Positions 1 through 8,162 of a DNA stretch of 64,000 nt are shown here, piece by piece (position 1 is the first letter of the stretch; each line of letters starts with the position of its first letter). The stretch lies in contig NZ_JAFEVR010000004.1 in NCBI RefSeq assembly GCF_017352375.1, forward strand, positions 248,001 to 312,000, read 5' to 3'. The notes beneath the pieces are model-generated. The model was given only the letters and a program-made list of their open reading frames with translations, did no database searches and was not told where the DNA came from. This DNA is from Mycolicibacterium sp. S2-37. GTDB lineage: Bacteria; Actinomycetota; Actinomycetes; Mycobacteriales; Mycobacteriaceae. The position numbers and the translations under genes were made by a program.

Positions 1-672
1 CAGACCGCCAACCGCATCATCAAGGCCTACGCCGAGGCCAACGGCATCGAGATCAAGGGTGAGGACTACACGCCGCTGGGTTCGACCGACTTCTCCACCA
101 TCGTCAACAAGGTGCGCAGCGCCGACGCCGACGCCGTGTTCAACACCCTCAACGGCGATTCCAACGTCGCGTTCTTCCGCGAGTACCGCAACGTCGGCCT
201 GACCGCACAGGAGATGCCGGTGGTGTCGGTGTCGATCGCCGAGGAGGAGGTCGGCGGCATCGGTGTGCAGAACATCACCGGCCAGTTGACCGCATGGAAC
301 TACTACCAGACCATCGACACCCCGGTGAACAAGGCGTTCGTCGCGGCCTATAAGAAGGCCTACGGCGCCAACAAGCCCACGTCGGATCCGATGGAAGCCG
401 CGTACGTGTCGGTGTACCTGTGGAAGAACACCGTCGAGAAGGCGAAGTCCTTCGAGGTCAAAGCGATTCAGGACAACGCGGGCGGCGTCACGTTCGACGC
501 ACCCGAAGGCCTGGTAACCATCGACGGCGAGAACCACCACATCACCAAGACCGCCCGCATCGGCGAGATCCGCCCCGACGGACTGATCTACACGATCTGG
601 GAGTCCCCCGGTCCGATCGAGCCGGACCCCTACCTCAAGTCCTATCCGTGGGCCGCCGGACTCTCGAGCTGA
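1..672 (+). CDS. urtA: Urea/short-chain amide ABC transporter substrate-binding protein, C-terminal part (5' end outside window)
   Basis: Open from base 1 with no start codon in the window, so only the last 223 residues are seen. It should be the periplasmic-type lipoprotein that captures urea or short amides for the UrtBCDE permease. The C-terminal third carries family hallmarks I recognise: EAAYVSVYLWKNTVEKA, then a DGENHHITKTARIGEI-type stretch and a PDPYLKSYPWA tail. The TGA stop lies 8 nt before urtB, and all five genes run the same way with minimal spacing, so it is the first visible gene of an operon. The related FmdDEF amide transporter cannot be excluded as the better name. Confidence 0.88.
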   Translation, partial: QTANRIIKAYAEANGIEIKGEDYTPLGSTDFSTIVNKVRSADADAVFNTLNGDSNVAFFREYRNVGLTAQEMPVVSVSIAEEEVGGIGVQNITGQLTAWNYYQTIDTPVNKAFVAAYKKAYGANKPTSDPMEAAYVSVYLWKNTVEKAKSFEVKAIQDNAGGVTFDAPEGLVTIDGENHHITKTARIGEIRPDGLIYTIWESPGPIEPDPYLKSYPWAAGLSS

Positions 673-680
673 GCTCCTAG

Positions 681-1565
681 ATGGATGTCCTGATCGGGCA
701 GCTGGCAACGGGATTGAGCCTGGGCTCGATCCTGTTGCTGGCGGCGCTCGGGCTCTCACTGACCTTCGGTCAGATGGGGGTCATCAACATGGCCCACGGT
801 GAGTTCATCATGGCGGGCTGCTACACCGCCTACGTCATCCAGCAGGTCATCTCCAGCGCCGGTGCGTCGCTGCTGATCTCGCTGGTGGTCGGCTTCGTCG
901 TCGGCGGCGCGATGGGTGCGCTGCTCGAGGTGACGCTGATCCAGCGGATGTACCACCGCCCGCTGGACACGCTGCTGGTCACTTTCGGCGTCGGCCTGGT
1001 CCTGCAGCAGATCGCCCGCGACGTGTTCGGCGCCCCCGCGGTCAACGTCGTTGCGCCGGTGTGGCTCTCGGGCGGGGTCGAGATCTTCGGCGCCGTCGTA
1101 CCCAAGACCCGCATCTTCATCCTGGTGCTGGCGGTCGCGTGCGTGGCGGTGCTGGCCACCGTGCTCAAGACCAGCCCGATGGGCAGGCGCATCCGGGCGG
1201 TGGTGCAGAACCGCGACCTCGCCGAGACCAGCGGGATCTCCTCGCGCCGGACCGATATCACGACGTTCTTCATCGGATCCGGGCTGGCCGCGGTGGCCGG
1301 GGTGGCGTTGACGCTGATCGGTTCCACCAGCCCGACCACCGGTCAGAGCTTTCTCATCGACGCGTTCCTCGTCGTGGTGGTCGGCGGCCTGGGTCAGATC
1401 AAGGGCACCGTGATCGCGGCCCTGGCGCTGGGTTTCCTCAACTCGTTCATCGAGTACAACACCACCGCATCACTGGCGAAGGTGATCGTGTTCGTGATCA
1501 TCGTGATCTTCCTGCAGGTCCGCCCACAGGGCCTGTTCACCGTGCGGACAAGGAGTCTCGTATGA
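681..1565 (+). CDS. urtB: Urea/amide ABC transporter permease UrtB
   Basis: 294-residue LivH-type inner-membrane permease, a normal length for UrtB. The N-terminus is a hydrophobic segment followed by LSLTFGQMGVINMAHGEFIMAG, the conserved loop of branched-chain-amino-acid/urea permeases. Further membrane segments alternate through to the C-terminus, which has the late conserved VVVVGGLGQIKGTVIAALALG. It pairs with UrtC to form the channel. The ATG at 681 follows the urtA stop closely, and the stop codon overlaps the urtC start (ATGA), indicating translational coupling. Confidence 0.9.
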   Translation: MDVLIGQLATGLSLGSILLLAALGLSLTFGQMGVINMAHGEFIMAGCYTAYVIQQVISSAGASLLISLVVGFVVGGAMGALLEVTLIQRMYHRPLDTLLVTFGVGLVLQQIARDVFGAPAVNVVAPVWLSGGVEIFGAVVPKTRIFILVLAVACVAVLATVLKTSPMGRRIRAVVQNRDLAETSGISSRRTDITTFFIGSGLAAVAGVALTLIGSTSPTTGQSFLIDAFLVVVVGGLGQIKGTVIAALALGFLNSFIEYNTTASLAKVIVFVIIVIFLQVRPQGLFTVRTRSLV

Positions 1566-2689
1566 GAGCCCGTCTCGGACTGGGCCGGCCCCGTACCTGG
1601 ATCGGCTTCGGCGTCGCCGCGCTGGTGCTCTTCGCGGCGGCACCTGCCGTGCTGTCGGACTTCCGCCTCGGCCTACTCGCCAAGTTCCTGTGTTTCGCGA
1701 TCGTCGCTGTCGGGATCGGACTGGCATGGGGCCGGGGCGGCATGCTGGTGCTGGGCCAGGGCGTCTTCTTCGGCCTCGGTGGCTACATGATGGGCATGCA
1801 CCTCAAGATCGCCGACGCGCAATTGCGCGGCGACGACGTGCCGGACTTCATGCAGATCGCCGGTGTGCGGGAGCTGCCCGCCTACTGGGCGCCGTTCGCC
1901 TCCCCCGCTTTCACGGTCCTGGCGATTTTGGTGATCCCCGCCGGCATCGCTGCAGCGCTGGGGTTCGGGGTGTTCAAACGCCGCGTCAAAGGTGCGTACT
2001 TCGCCATCCTGTCCCAGGCGCTCGCGGCGGCGCTGGCCATCCTGCTCGTCGGGCAGACCGGTCTGGGCGGCAGCAACGGGCTGACGAACTTCCGCACGTT
2101 CTTCGGCTTCGCGCTCAACGACCCGGTCAACAAGCAGATGCTGTATTTCATCGCCGCGGGTGTGCTTCTCGTCGTGGTCGCGGTGGTGCGCCAGCTCATG
2201 CAGAGCCGCTACGGCGAACTGCTGGTGGCCGTCCGCGACGGCGAGGAGCGCGTTCGCTTCCTCGGCTACGATCCGGCCAACATCAAGGTCGTCGCATACA
2301 CCGTTGCCGCCCTGTTCGCCGGCATCGCGGGGGCGCTGTTCGCCCCGATCGTCGGGTTCATGGCGCCGTCGCAGGTGGGCATCCTGCCCTCGATCGCGTT
2401 CCTGATCGGTGTCGCGATCGGCGGCCGCACCACCCTGTTGGGCCCGGTCCTCGGCGCCATCGGCGTCGCGTGGGCGCAGACGGTGTTCTCCGAGCGCTTC
2501 CCCTCGGAGTGGATCTACGCCCAGGGCCTGCTGTTCATCGTGGTCGTCGGGTTCTTCCCGGCCGGCTTCGCCGGTATCGCCATGCTGGCCAAACGCAAGC
2601 GACGGGCTCAACCCGTTCCGCCCGAACCGGATTCGGTGGTGGCACCGGATTCCGATCCGGATACCGAGAAGGTGGGGGCATCCCGATGA
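1562..2689 (+). CDS. urtC: Urea/amide ABC transporter permease UrtC
   Basis: 375-residue LivM-type permease, partner of UrtB. After an N-terminal hydrophobic helix it has GRGGMLVLGQGVFFGLGGYMMGMH, the LivM/UrtC signature, and later the EAA-like loop around RYGELLVAVRDGEERVRFLGYD. The start is the ATG inside the ATGA overlap with urtB; longer in-frame upstream sequence lies inside urtB and is not used. The C-terminus is a charged, proline-rich cytoplasmic tail. The stop overlaps the urtD start, again as ATGA. Confidence 0.9.
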   Translation: MRARLGLGRPRTWIGFGVAALVLFAAAPAVLSDFRLGLLAKFLCFAIVAVGIGLAWGRGGMLVLGQGVFFGLGGYMMGMHLKIADAQLRGDDVPDFMQIAGVRELPAYWAPFASPAFTVLAILVIPAGIAAALGFGVFKRRVKGAYFAILSQALAAALAILLVGQTGLGGSNGLTNFRTFFGFALNDPVNKQMLYFIAAGVLLVVVAVVRQLMQSRYGELLVAVRDGEERVRFLGYDPANIKVVAYTVAALFAGIAGALFAPIVGFMAPSQVGILPSIAFLIGVAIGGRTTLLGPVLGAIGVAWAQTVFSERFPSEWIYAQGLLFIVVVGFFPAGFAGIAMLAKRKRRAQPVPPEPDSVVAPDSDPDTEKVGASR

Positions 2690-3498
2690 CCACCTCGTCT
2701 GCACTGGAGCCGGTCGCCGGCGGCAACGCCGGCATGGGCGCCCAGTATCTCCAGGTGCGCGGCCTGACCGTCGATTTCGACGGTTTCAAGGCGGTCAGCG
2801 ACGTCGACCTCACCCTGTTCCAGGGTGATCTACGGTTCCTCATCGGCCCGAACGGCGCCGGGAAGACCACCGTCATCGACGCCATCACCGGCCTGGTGAA
2901 CGCGACCGGATCGGTGAACAAGTCCGGCGTCGAACTGCTCGGCAAGAAGGTGCACCAGATCGCGCGGCGCGGTGTTGGCCGCACGTTCCAGACCGCGAGC
3001 GTGTTCGAGCAGTTGACCGTGCTGCAGAACCTCGACATCGCGGCGGGCGCGGGCCGGTCGCCGTGGACCCTGCTGCGCCGCCGCAGCGGTGTGCTGCCGG
3101 CCATCGAGGAGGCCCTCGAGACGATCGGGCTGTCGGGGCTGGCCGACCGACCGGCGGGGGTACTGGCGCACGGGCAGAAGCAGTGGCTGGAGATCGGCAT
3201 GCTGCTGGTGCAGAACGCCGACGTGCTGCTGCTCGACGAGCCGGTGGCGGGGATGAGCACCGAGGAACGCGAGGAGACCGGAAACCTGTTGCGGCGCATC
3301 GGAGGTGAGCGCACCGTGGTGGTCGTCGAGCACGACATGGACTTCATGCGGGCCTTCGCCACGTCGGTGACGGTACTGGCGCGCGGCCAGGTCATCGCCG
3401 AGGGATCGGTCGCCGAGGTCCAGGCCAATCCCCGGGTGCAGGAGGTCTACCTCGGCACCGCCGCAGCAGGGGCCGACGGCTTACAGGAGGGCTCGTAG
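2686..3498 (+). CDS. urtD: Urea/amide ABC transporter ATP-binding protein UrtD
   Basis: 270-residue ATPase subunit of the transporter. Walker A is GPNGAGKTT (about residues 58-66), a Q-loop follows in RTFQTASVFEQLTV, and Walker B is VLLLDEPVAGM. The signature motif is degenerate (LAHGQKQWLEIGMLL rather than LSGGQ), as is usual in the UrtD/LivG branch. The start is ATG in the ATGA overlap with urtC. The first roughly 20 residues before the ABC domain are low-complexity and may be unstructured. The stop is immediately followed by urtE. Confidence 0.9.
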   Translation: MTTSSALEPVAGGNAGMGAQYLQVRGLTVDFDGFKAVSDVDLTLFQGDLRFLIGPNGAGKTTVIDAITGLVNATGSVNKSGVELLGKKVHQIARRGVGRTFQTASVFEQLTVLQNLDIAAGAGRSPWTLLRRRSGVLPAIEEALETIGLSGLADRPAGVLAHGQKQWLEIGMLLVQNADVLLLDEPVAGMSTEEREETGNLLRRIGGERTVVVVEHDMDFMRAFATSVTVLARGQVIAEGSVAEVQANPRVQEVYLGTAAAGADGLQEGS

Positions 3499-4191
3499 AT
3501 GTTGCAGCTGATCGAGGTCCGTACCGGATACGGGCGCTCGGAGGTGATCCACGGGGCGAGCATCGAGGTGCCCCGCGACGGCGTGGCCGCAGTGATGGGC
3601 CACAACGGCGCAGGCAAGACCACCCTGCTGCGCGCAGCGGTCGGACTGCTGAAGTGCACGGGCGGCAAGGTCCTGTTCGACGGCGAGGACATCACCCGGT
3701 TGCGCCCGAGCGCCCGGGTGCAGCGCGGACTGGCCTACGTCCCGCAGGGGCAGCAGTCGTTCGGCCAGCTCACCACCGCGGAGAACCTGCAGGTGGTCGC
3801 CGACGGGCGCAAGAACGGCAAGCAACTCATCGACGAGCAGCTCGACCTGTTCCCTGCGCTCAAGGAGCTGCTCACCCGACGTGCAGGACTGCTGTCGGGC
3901 GGCCAGCGCCAGCAGCTCGCGATCGCGCGCGCGCTGATCACCAGCCCGAGGTGCCTGATCCTCGACGAACCGACCGAGGGCATCCAGCCGTCGGTGGTCG
4001 CCGAGATCGAAGGCGCCATCACAGCGCTCACCTCCCGCGGTGACCTGGGCGTGCTGCTCGTCGAACAGCACATCGGCTTCGCTCTGGAATCGTCACAGCG
4101 CTACTACATCCTCGAGGCGGGCCGGATCACCCACAGCGGCACCGGCGGCTCCGCATCGGAACAGGACGTCCGCGCCGCCATGGCGATCTAG
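3499..4191 (+). CDS. urtE: Urea/amide ABC transporter ATP-binding protein UrtE
   Basis: 230-residue LivF-type ATPase, last gene of the urt operon. Walker A is GHNGAGKTT, the signature is LLSGGQRQQLAIARAL, and Walker B is CLILDEPTEGIQPS; the switch histidine is in LLVEQHIGFA. The ATG abuts the urtD stop with no gap, and a strong AGGAGG ribosome-binding site sits at 3485-3490 inside the end of urtD. It is followed by an inverted repeat and a convergent gene, so the operon probably ends here. Confidence 0.92.
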   Translation: MLQLIEVRTGYGRSEVIHGASIEVPRDGVAAVMGHNGAGKTTLLRAAVGLLKCTGGKVLFDGEDITRLRPSARVQRGLAYVPQGQQSFGQLTTAENLQVVADGRKNGKQLIDEQLDLFPALKELLTRRAGLLSGGQRQQLAIARALITSPRCLILDEPTEGIQPSVVAEIEGAITALTSRGDLGVLLVEQHIGFALESSQRYYILEAGRITHSGTGGSASEQDVRAAMAI

Positions 4192-4197
4192 TGGCCC

Positions 4198-4259
4198 CGC
4201 GAGCGTGCGTGTCTGTACGCGAAACGCCCCCCGATTGCGTACCGGAACGCACGCTCGCG
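4198..4259. terminator. Inverted repeat between convergent genes, probable bidirectional terminator
   Basis: A perfect 13-bp inverted repeat, CGCGAGCGTGCGT at 4198-4210 and its complement at 4247-4259, encloses a second inverted pair (GTACGC at 4215-4220, GCGTAC at 4237-4242). It occupies the short gap between the urtE stop and the stop of the convergent gene, the place expected for a terminator. There is no U-tract, as is common in mycobacteria. It could also be a repetitive extragenic palindrome. Confidence 0.5.
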
Positions 4260-4272
4260 CCCGATGAGTGGG

Positions 4273-5424
4273 CTAGCGCAGGTTCGTCGGATTGAGGTCG
4301 TCGGGCATCGTCTGCCCGGCATCCTCGTAGGCCTTCCTGATCGCGGCCATCGCCGGTGCGCCGTAATCGCGCTTCTTGGCGATCACCCGGTCGTAGCTGG
4401 CGCGCAGCGGGTCCAGGTGGCCGCGGAACTCGGGGATCACGTAGCGGGCCATCATCTCGTAGCTGCGCAGCGTCGCCCCGCGGTCGGCCCAGTCGCCGGC
4501 CAGGACCAGGAAACCGCCGAATCCGCCGGTGACCTCCTGCAGGCGGTGCAGCGCCGCGATCATGTCGTCCGGGGTCCCCACGATGGCGGCGTCCTCGGCG
4601 ATCTCCTGCTCGAGCGTGTAATCGTTCTTCAGGCCGGCGACGCGTTTGAAGTAGCCGATGCGCTCGGCTTCCCGGCCGTCGCGCACCTCGGCGATCGCCT
4701 GCTCGCGGGTGGGCGCGAGATGTGCGCGGATGACCAGTCGCCATTCGTCGCGGCGCATCTGAGTGCCGTGTTCGGCCGCGGTCTTCTCGGCCAGCGCCCA
4801 GTGCGCGGCGAGATCCTTCTGACCGCCGATCAACCCGGCGCCCAGCGACAGCACCCCGACGCCGTAGGTGCCTGCGGCCACCATGCCCGACGGCGAGGTG
4901 CTCGACGCGACGGCCAGCGGCATCGAACCGTTCACCGGAAGGATCTGCAAGGCAGCCTCGTTGAGCGTGAACCACTCGCTCTCGTGGGTGACCGTCTCGC
5001 CCTCCAGCAGCCGCTTGATCACGCCGAGCGCCTCGTTCATCCGCGGACGCTGCGAGCTCGGGTCGATGCCCATCATCGTCGCGTCGGAGATGAGGGCACC
5101 CGGTCCGACGCCCATCATCGCCCGGCCGTTGGTCAGGTAGTCGAGTTGGACGAACCTGTCGGCCACGATCAGCGGGTGGTGGTACGGCAGGCTGACCACG
5201 CCGGAGCCGAGCCGGATGCGCTGCGTGCGTTGGCCGGCCACGGCAAGGAACATCGCGGGGTCGGGGATGTTCTCCCATGCGGCGGAGTGGTGTTCACCCA
5301 CCCACGCTTCGTCGAAGCCCCACCGGTCGCACCAGGCGATCAGCTCGAGATCCCGCTCGTAGGTGGTCAGCGGGCTCTCCCTGACCGGGTGGTACGGGGC
5401 GATGAAGGTCCCGAACTTCAGCAT
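4273..5424 (-). CDS. LimB-like luciferase-family flavin monooxygenase
   Basis: 383-residue TIM-barrel flavoprotein of the bacterial luciferase-like superfamily. The N-terminus MLKFGTFIAPYHP, GEHHS at residues 43-47, the run SLPYHHPLIVADR and GRAMMGVGPGALISDA match the limonene 1,2-monooxygenase/LimB branch, which uses reduced flavin supplied by a partner reductase. No flavin reductase is visible nearby. A second, clearly related copy sits at 10545-11732. The gene diverges from the crotonase at 5485, and a copy of a shared operator-like motif lies 25-38 nt upstream. The substrate is not predictable from sequence. Confidence 0.8.
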   Translation of the reverse strand: MLKFGTFIAPYHPVRESPLTTYERDLELIAWCDRWGFDEAWVGEHHSAAWENIPDPAMFLAVAGQRTQRIRLGSGVVSLPYHHPLIVADRFVQLDYLTNGRAMMGVGPGALISDATMMGIDPSSQRPRMNEALGVIKRLLEGETVTHESEWFTLNEAALQILPVNGSMPLAVASSTSPSGMVAAGTYGVGVLSLGAGLIGGQKDLAAHWALAEKTAAEHGTQMRRDEWRLVIRAHLAPTREQAIAEVRDGREAERIGYFKRVAGLKNDYTLEQEIAEDAAIVGTPDDMIAALHRLQEVTGGFGGFLVLAGDWADRGATLRSYEMMARYVIPEFRGHLDPLRASYDRVIAKKRDYGAPAMAAIRKAYEDAGQTMPDDLNPTNLR

Positions 5425-5448
5425 GGTGACACCCTTCTAGGATCTACA

Positions 5449-5462
5449 TCTACGTTCACGTT
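5449..5462. promoter_or_regulatory. Candidate operator, copy 1 of a three-copy motif
   Basis: Core TCTACGTTCACGTT in the 60-bp divergent gap between the LimB-like gene and the crotonase. The same core recurs at 6301-6314 and 11748-11761. It is built from repeated ACGTNN units, with RC-symmetric ACGT half-sites spaced as expected for a dimeric TetR regulator. It is followed by GACAAC, and the complement of CGTTGACAAC lies just before copy 2. From this position it could control both divergent genes. Confidence 0.6.
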
Positions 5463-5484
5463 GACAACAGGGAGGACTGTTCCG

Positions 5485-6252
5485 ATGCTCGATCCGGCCG
5501 CATACCGCACCATCGCCATCACCGTGTCCGACGGGATCGCGGTCCTGACGCTCAATCGGCCCGACCGGGCCAATGCCGTTGACGACGTGATGCATTCGGA
5601 GTTGTCCACCGTGTTCGCCCGGGCCCAGGACGACACCCGCGTGCGCGCCGTGGTGCTGACCGGAGCGGGCCGCGCGTTCTCCACGGGCGGCGACGAATCG
5701 CCCGACCGCGAGTACCGGACGGCGACGGGGCGCACGCCGATCGACGAGGCCCGCCATATCGTCACCGATCTCATCGCGCTCAAGAAACCCCTGATCGCCG
5801 CGGTGAACGGCCACGCCATCGGACTCGGCGCGGTGCTGGCGACGCTGGCCGACATCTCGTACGTCGCCGAGCGGGCGAAGATCGGCGATATGCACGTGCA
5901 CGCCGCGCTCCCCGCCGGTAACGGCGCCGCGGTGATCTGGCCGTTGCTGGTCGGGATCAACCGCGCGAAGTACCTGCTCATGGCCGGCGAACTCATCACC
6001 GCCGCCGAGGCGGAGCGCTTCGGCCTCGTCACCCGGGCCTTGCCCGCCGAGGACGTGCTGCCTACGGCGATGGCCATGGCCGCACGCCTTGCCGCACTGG
6101 CCCCGCAGGCGGTACAGGGCACCAAGGGTGCGATCAACCAACTGCTCGCGCTGTCGTCACACGCCGTACTCCCGTTGTCGCTGGCGCTCGAGGGCGCCGC
6201 GATGGAAAGCGACGAGTTCCGCGCCGCGATGGAGGATCTCGGAAGGGGCTGA
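5485..6252 (+). CDS. Enoyl-CoA hydratase/isomerase-family protein
   Basis: 255-residue crotonase-fold protein. The oxyanion-hole segments are present: GAGRAFSTGGD (about residues 60-70) and NGHAIGLGAVL (about 109-118). The two catalytic glutamates of classical hydratases appear replaced in HVHAALPAGNG and NRAKYLLMAGE, so it may be an isomerase, hydrolase or ring-cleaving member rather than a true hydratase. The ATG is preceded by GGGAGGA at 5470-5476. It diverges from the LimB-like gene and shares the motif-containing gap. Confidence 0.78.
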   Translation: MLDPAAYRTIAITVSDGIAVLTLNRPDRANAVDDVMHSELSTVFARAQDDTRVRAVVLTGAGRAFSTGGDESPDREYRTATGRTPIDEARHIVTDLIALKKPLIAAVNGHAIGLGAVLATLADISYVAERAKIGDMHVHAALPAGNGAAVIWPLLVGINRAKYLLMAGELITAAEAERFGLVTRALPAEDVLPTAMAMAARLAALAPQAVQGTKGAINQLLALSSHAVLPLSLALEGAAMESDEFRAAMEDLGRG

Positions 6253-6300
6253 CACCGCATCGATCCGGACGTTACGACCGCCGTGCCGCAGTTGTCAACG

Positions 6301-6314
6301 TCTACGTTCACGTT
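6301..6314. promoter_or_regulatory. Candidate operator, copy 2 of the three-copy motif
   Basis: Core TCTACGTTCACGTT in the gap between the crotonase and the TetR gene. The extended 19-bp string ACGTCTACGTTCACGTTCA (6298-6316) is identical to that at 11745-11763. It lies about 80 bp before the TetR start, which fits autoregulation. Confidence 0.6.
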
Positions 6315-6397
6315 CATGCGTGTGGCTATGGCCGATCCGGGCCAGTCCGGCGGTAGGTTGAGATGGGCGACGACAGGTACGCAGTGAGGAGATCACC

Positions 6398-7039
6398 ATT
6401 CCAGCCGCACGTCAGCAGAGTGACAACGCCCGCAGGCGCCAGGAACGACGCTCCGCCGACCGGCGCGCGTCCAACGAACGGTGGCAAACGATCCTCGAGG
6501 GAGCGGCCACCGTCTTCCGCCGGGAAGGCTTCGGCCGGTCCCGACTGGAGGACGTCGCCGCAGAGGTCGGTGTCAACCGGGCCTCGCTCTACTACTACGT
6601 CGGCACCAAAGAAGAGCTGCTGGTCGAGCTGATCGAGCAACCGGCTCACGAGATGACGCTGCACTGCCGCGAAGCGTTGGACGCCGACCTGACGCCGGAC
6701 CGGAAACTGCGCCGGGCGCTGCGCTCCTACGTGGAGGACCTCGACGCCCATCCGGAGATCTTCCTGCTGTTCAGTGAGAGCCAGCACATCGCGTCCGTGC
6801 CCGGCGCCGAGCGCATCGTCGCCAACGCCGAGTCCTACGGCAAGATCCTCACGGCGATCATCGAAGAGGGCATCGAGGCCGGCGTGTTCCGCTCCGACCT
6901 CGACGCCCGGCTGGTGATGTTGGGCATCCTCGGGATGCACAACTGGATCCACCGCTGGTATGTGCCGGGCGGACGCAAGTCACTCGACGAGATCGGCGAT
7001 GTCTTCGCCGACCTGATTCTCTCCGGCATCACCGCCTGA
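6398..7039 (+). CDS. TetR-family transcriptional regulator, apparent ATT start
   Basis: 213-residue TetR regulator. The HTH is clear: RWQTILEGAATVFRREGFGRSRLEDVAAEVGVNRASLYYYVGTKEELL spans about residues 28-75. The frame is closed by TGA at 6359-6361 and contains no ATG, GTG or TTG until 6653, which is past the HTH. ATT at 6398, preceded at correct spacing by AGGAG at 6387-6391, is the best start. ATC at 6392 is the only similar alternative, and a sequencing error is possible. It lies inside the catabolic block, is preceded by motif copy 2, and is the best candidate to bind that motif. Confidence 0.8.
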   Translation: MPAARQQSDNARRRQERRSADRRASNERWQTILEGAATVFRREGFGRSRLEDVAAEVGVNRASLYYYVGTKEELLVELIEQPAHEMTLHCREALDADLTPDRKLRRALRSYVEDLDAHPEIFLLFSESQHIASVPGAERIVANAESYGKILTAIIEEGIEAGVFRSDLDARLVMLGILGMHNWIHRWYVPGGRKSLDEIGDVFADLILSGITA

Positions 7040-7143
7040 ACGCGGAACTGTACGCGATCGCGCCTATACGCGAATCGCGAACTGCGTTGCCCCCGCCGTT
7101 CAGCATGGGATTGAATACAATCACGAACAGAGACGGGAGTGCG

Positions 7144-7512
7144 ATGAGTGACCCTGCTGACCTGACCACGTTGACCGCGCAGTACTGCCACCGGTTCGAC
7201 GACGGTCAGATCGACGACCTGCTCGATCTGTTCGAACCCGACGCCACGGTGGACCTGGGCGGTCGGGTGTCCACTGGCCACGAGCAGCTCGCGGGCTTCT
7301 TCCACGGCATCCGCAAGGCCACCATCGGCGGCCGCCACCTCTGCGTCAACCCGGAATTCCAGGTCGACGGCGACTCGGCGACCGGCGTGCTCGACTTCCT
7401 GCTGGTGCGCGTCAACGGCGATCCGCCCACCGTCGGGCGATATCACGACACCTACCGCAGACGAGACGGACGGTGGCGCTTCGCCGTTCGCCAGATCGTC
7501 ACCGCGGGCTGA
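7144..7512 (+). CDS. SnoaL/NTF2-like family protein
   Basis: 122-residue small alpha+beta barrel of the SnoaL-like (NTF2) superfamily. Typical pattern: an N-terminal helix (LTTLTAQYCHRFDDGQIDDLLDLFEPDATVDL), a central GRHLCVNPEFQVDGDSATGVLDFLLV strand pair, and a C-terminal YRRRDGRWRFAVRQIV strand. Members act as isomerases, hydrolases or dehydratases, or as small subunits, and are common in mycobacterial degradation clusters. ATG 7144 has a GGGAG site 5 nt away. It is the first of four co-oriented, closely packed genes. Confidence 0.72.
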   Translation: MSDPADLTTLTAQYCHRFDDGQIDDLLDLFEPDATVDLGGRVSTGHEQLAGFFHGIRKATIGGRHLCVNPEFQVDGDSATGVLDFLLVRVNGDPPTVGRYHDTYRRRDGRWRFAVRQIVTAG

Positions 7513-7522
7513 GAGGACAGAC

Positions 7523-8161
7523 ATGCCACGCCTGAACCAGGTGCCTCGCCCGGAGGTCACCGACCCGTTCACCCTGCAGATGTATGAGTTCATGTTCGGC
7601 GACCGCGACCCGGTGGCCGAGCCCGGCACGGTGGGAGGGACGACCGGCGACTGGTGGACGGTGATGGCCCAGTCCCCCGCCGCGCTGCGGCACGCCGTAC
7701 GCGGCTTCCGGCTGTATCGGCAGGAGGTCAGCATCAGGGCCGACCACCGCGAACTCGGCCAGATCCGCGCCGGCTGGGTGGTGGGCAGCCAGTTCGTGTT
7801 CTCCCAGCACTGCAAGGCCTGCCGGTCGGCCGGACTGTCCGAGGAGCAGATCGCCGCGATCCCCTCCTGGCAGACCGCCGACTGCTTCGATCACACCGAA
7901 CGCCTGCTGCTGGCCTACACCGATTGCCTGGCCGGCCAGCAGGGCCGCGTCCCCGAGCGGCTGATGAGCCAGCTACGCGAGGTCTTCAGCGATCAGGAGA
8001 TCCTCGAATTCACTTACACCACAACGATGTACGTGATGCATGCGATCATGTCCAGGGCGTTGCGGCTGGAATTCGACGACCGTGACGACCCGGTCGTGGA
8101 GGTGGCGTCGGCCGACGGTGAGGTACTCGACGTCGGTGCTGCCACCTCCGGCGGAGGTTGA
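7523..8161 (+). CDS. Carboxymuconolactone decarboxylase/AhpD-like protein
   Basis: 212-residue all-helical protein of the CMD/AhpD superfamily. The pair HCKAC (CxxC) follows a helix with HRELGQIRAGWVVGSQF, as in peroxidase-type AhpD folds. The length (about 210) matches the larger CMD-like proteins seen in mycobacterial catabolic clusters. It starts 10 nt after the SnoaL-like gene. Its stop precedes the GntR GTG by one base, so the three genes are likely co-translated. The reaction is unknown. Confidence 0.7.
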   Translation: MPRLNQVPRPEVTDPFTLQMYEFMFGDRDPVAEPGTVGGTTGDWWTVMAQSPAALRHAVRGFRLYRQEVSIRADHRELGQIRAGWVVGSQFVFSQHCKACRSAGLSEEQIAAIPSWQTADCFDHTERLLLAYTDCLAGQQGRVPERLMSQLREVFSDQEILEFTYTTTMYVMHAIMSRALRLEFDDRDDPVVEVASADGEVLDVGAATSGGG

Positions 8162-8162
8162 G

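Noticed and set aside
4264..5484. Long plus-strand frame in front of the crotonase at 5485
   Set aside because: It is the antisense shadow of the LimB-like gene. The conserved crotonase sequence starts at ATG 5485 with its own ribosome-binding site.
7040..7086. Palindromic CGCGATCGCG and nearby TACGCGA repeats after the TetR gene
   Set aside because: Short GC palindromes are frequent in this genome and no extended stem forms; too weak to call a terminator, although it resembles part of the 4198-4259 element.
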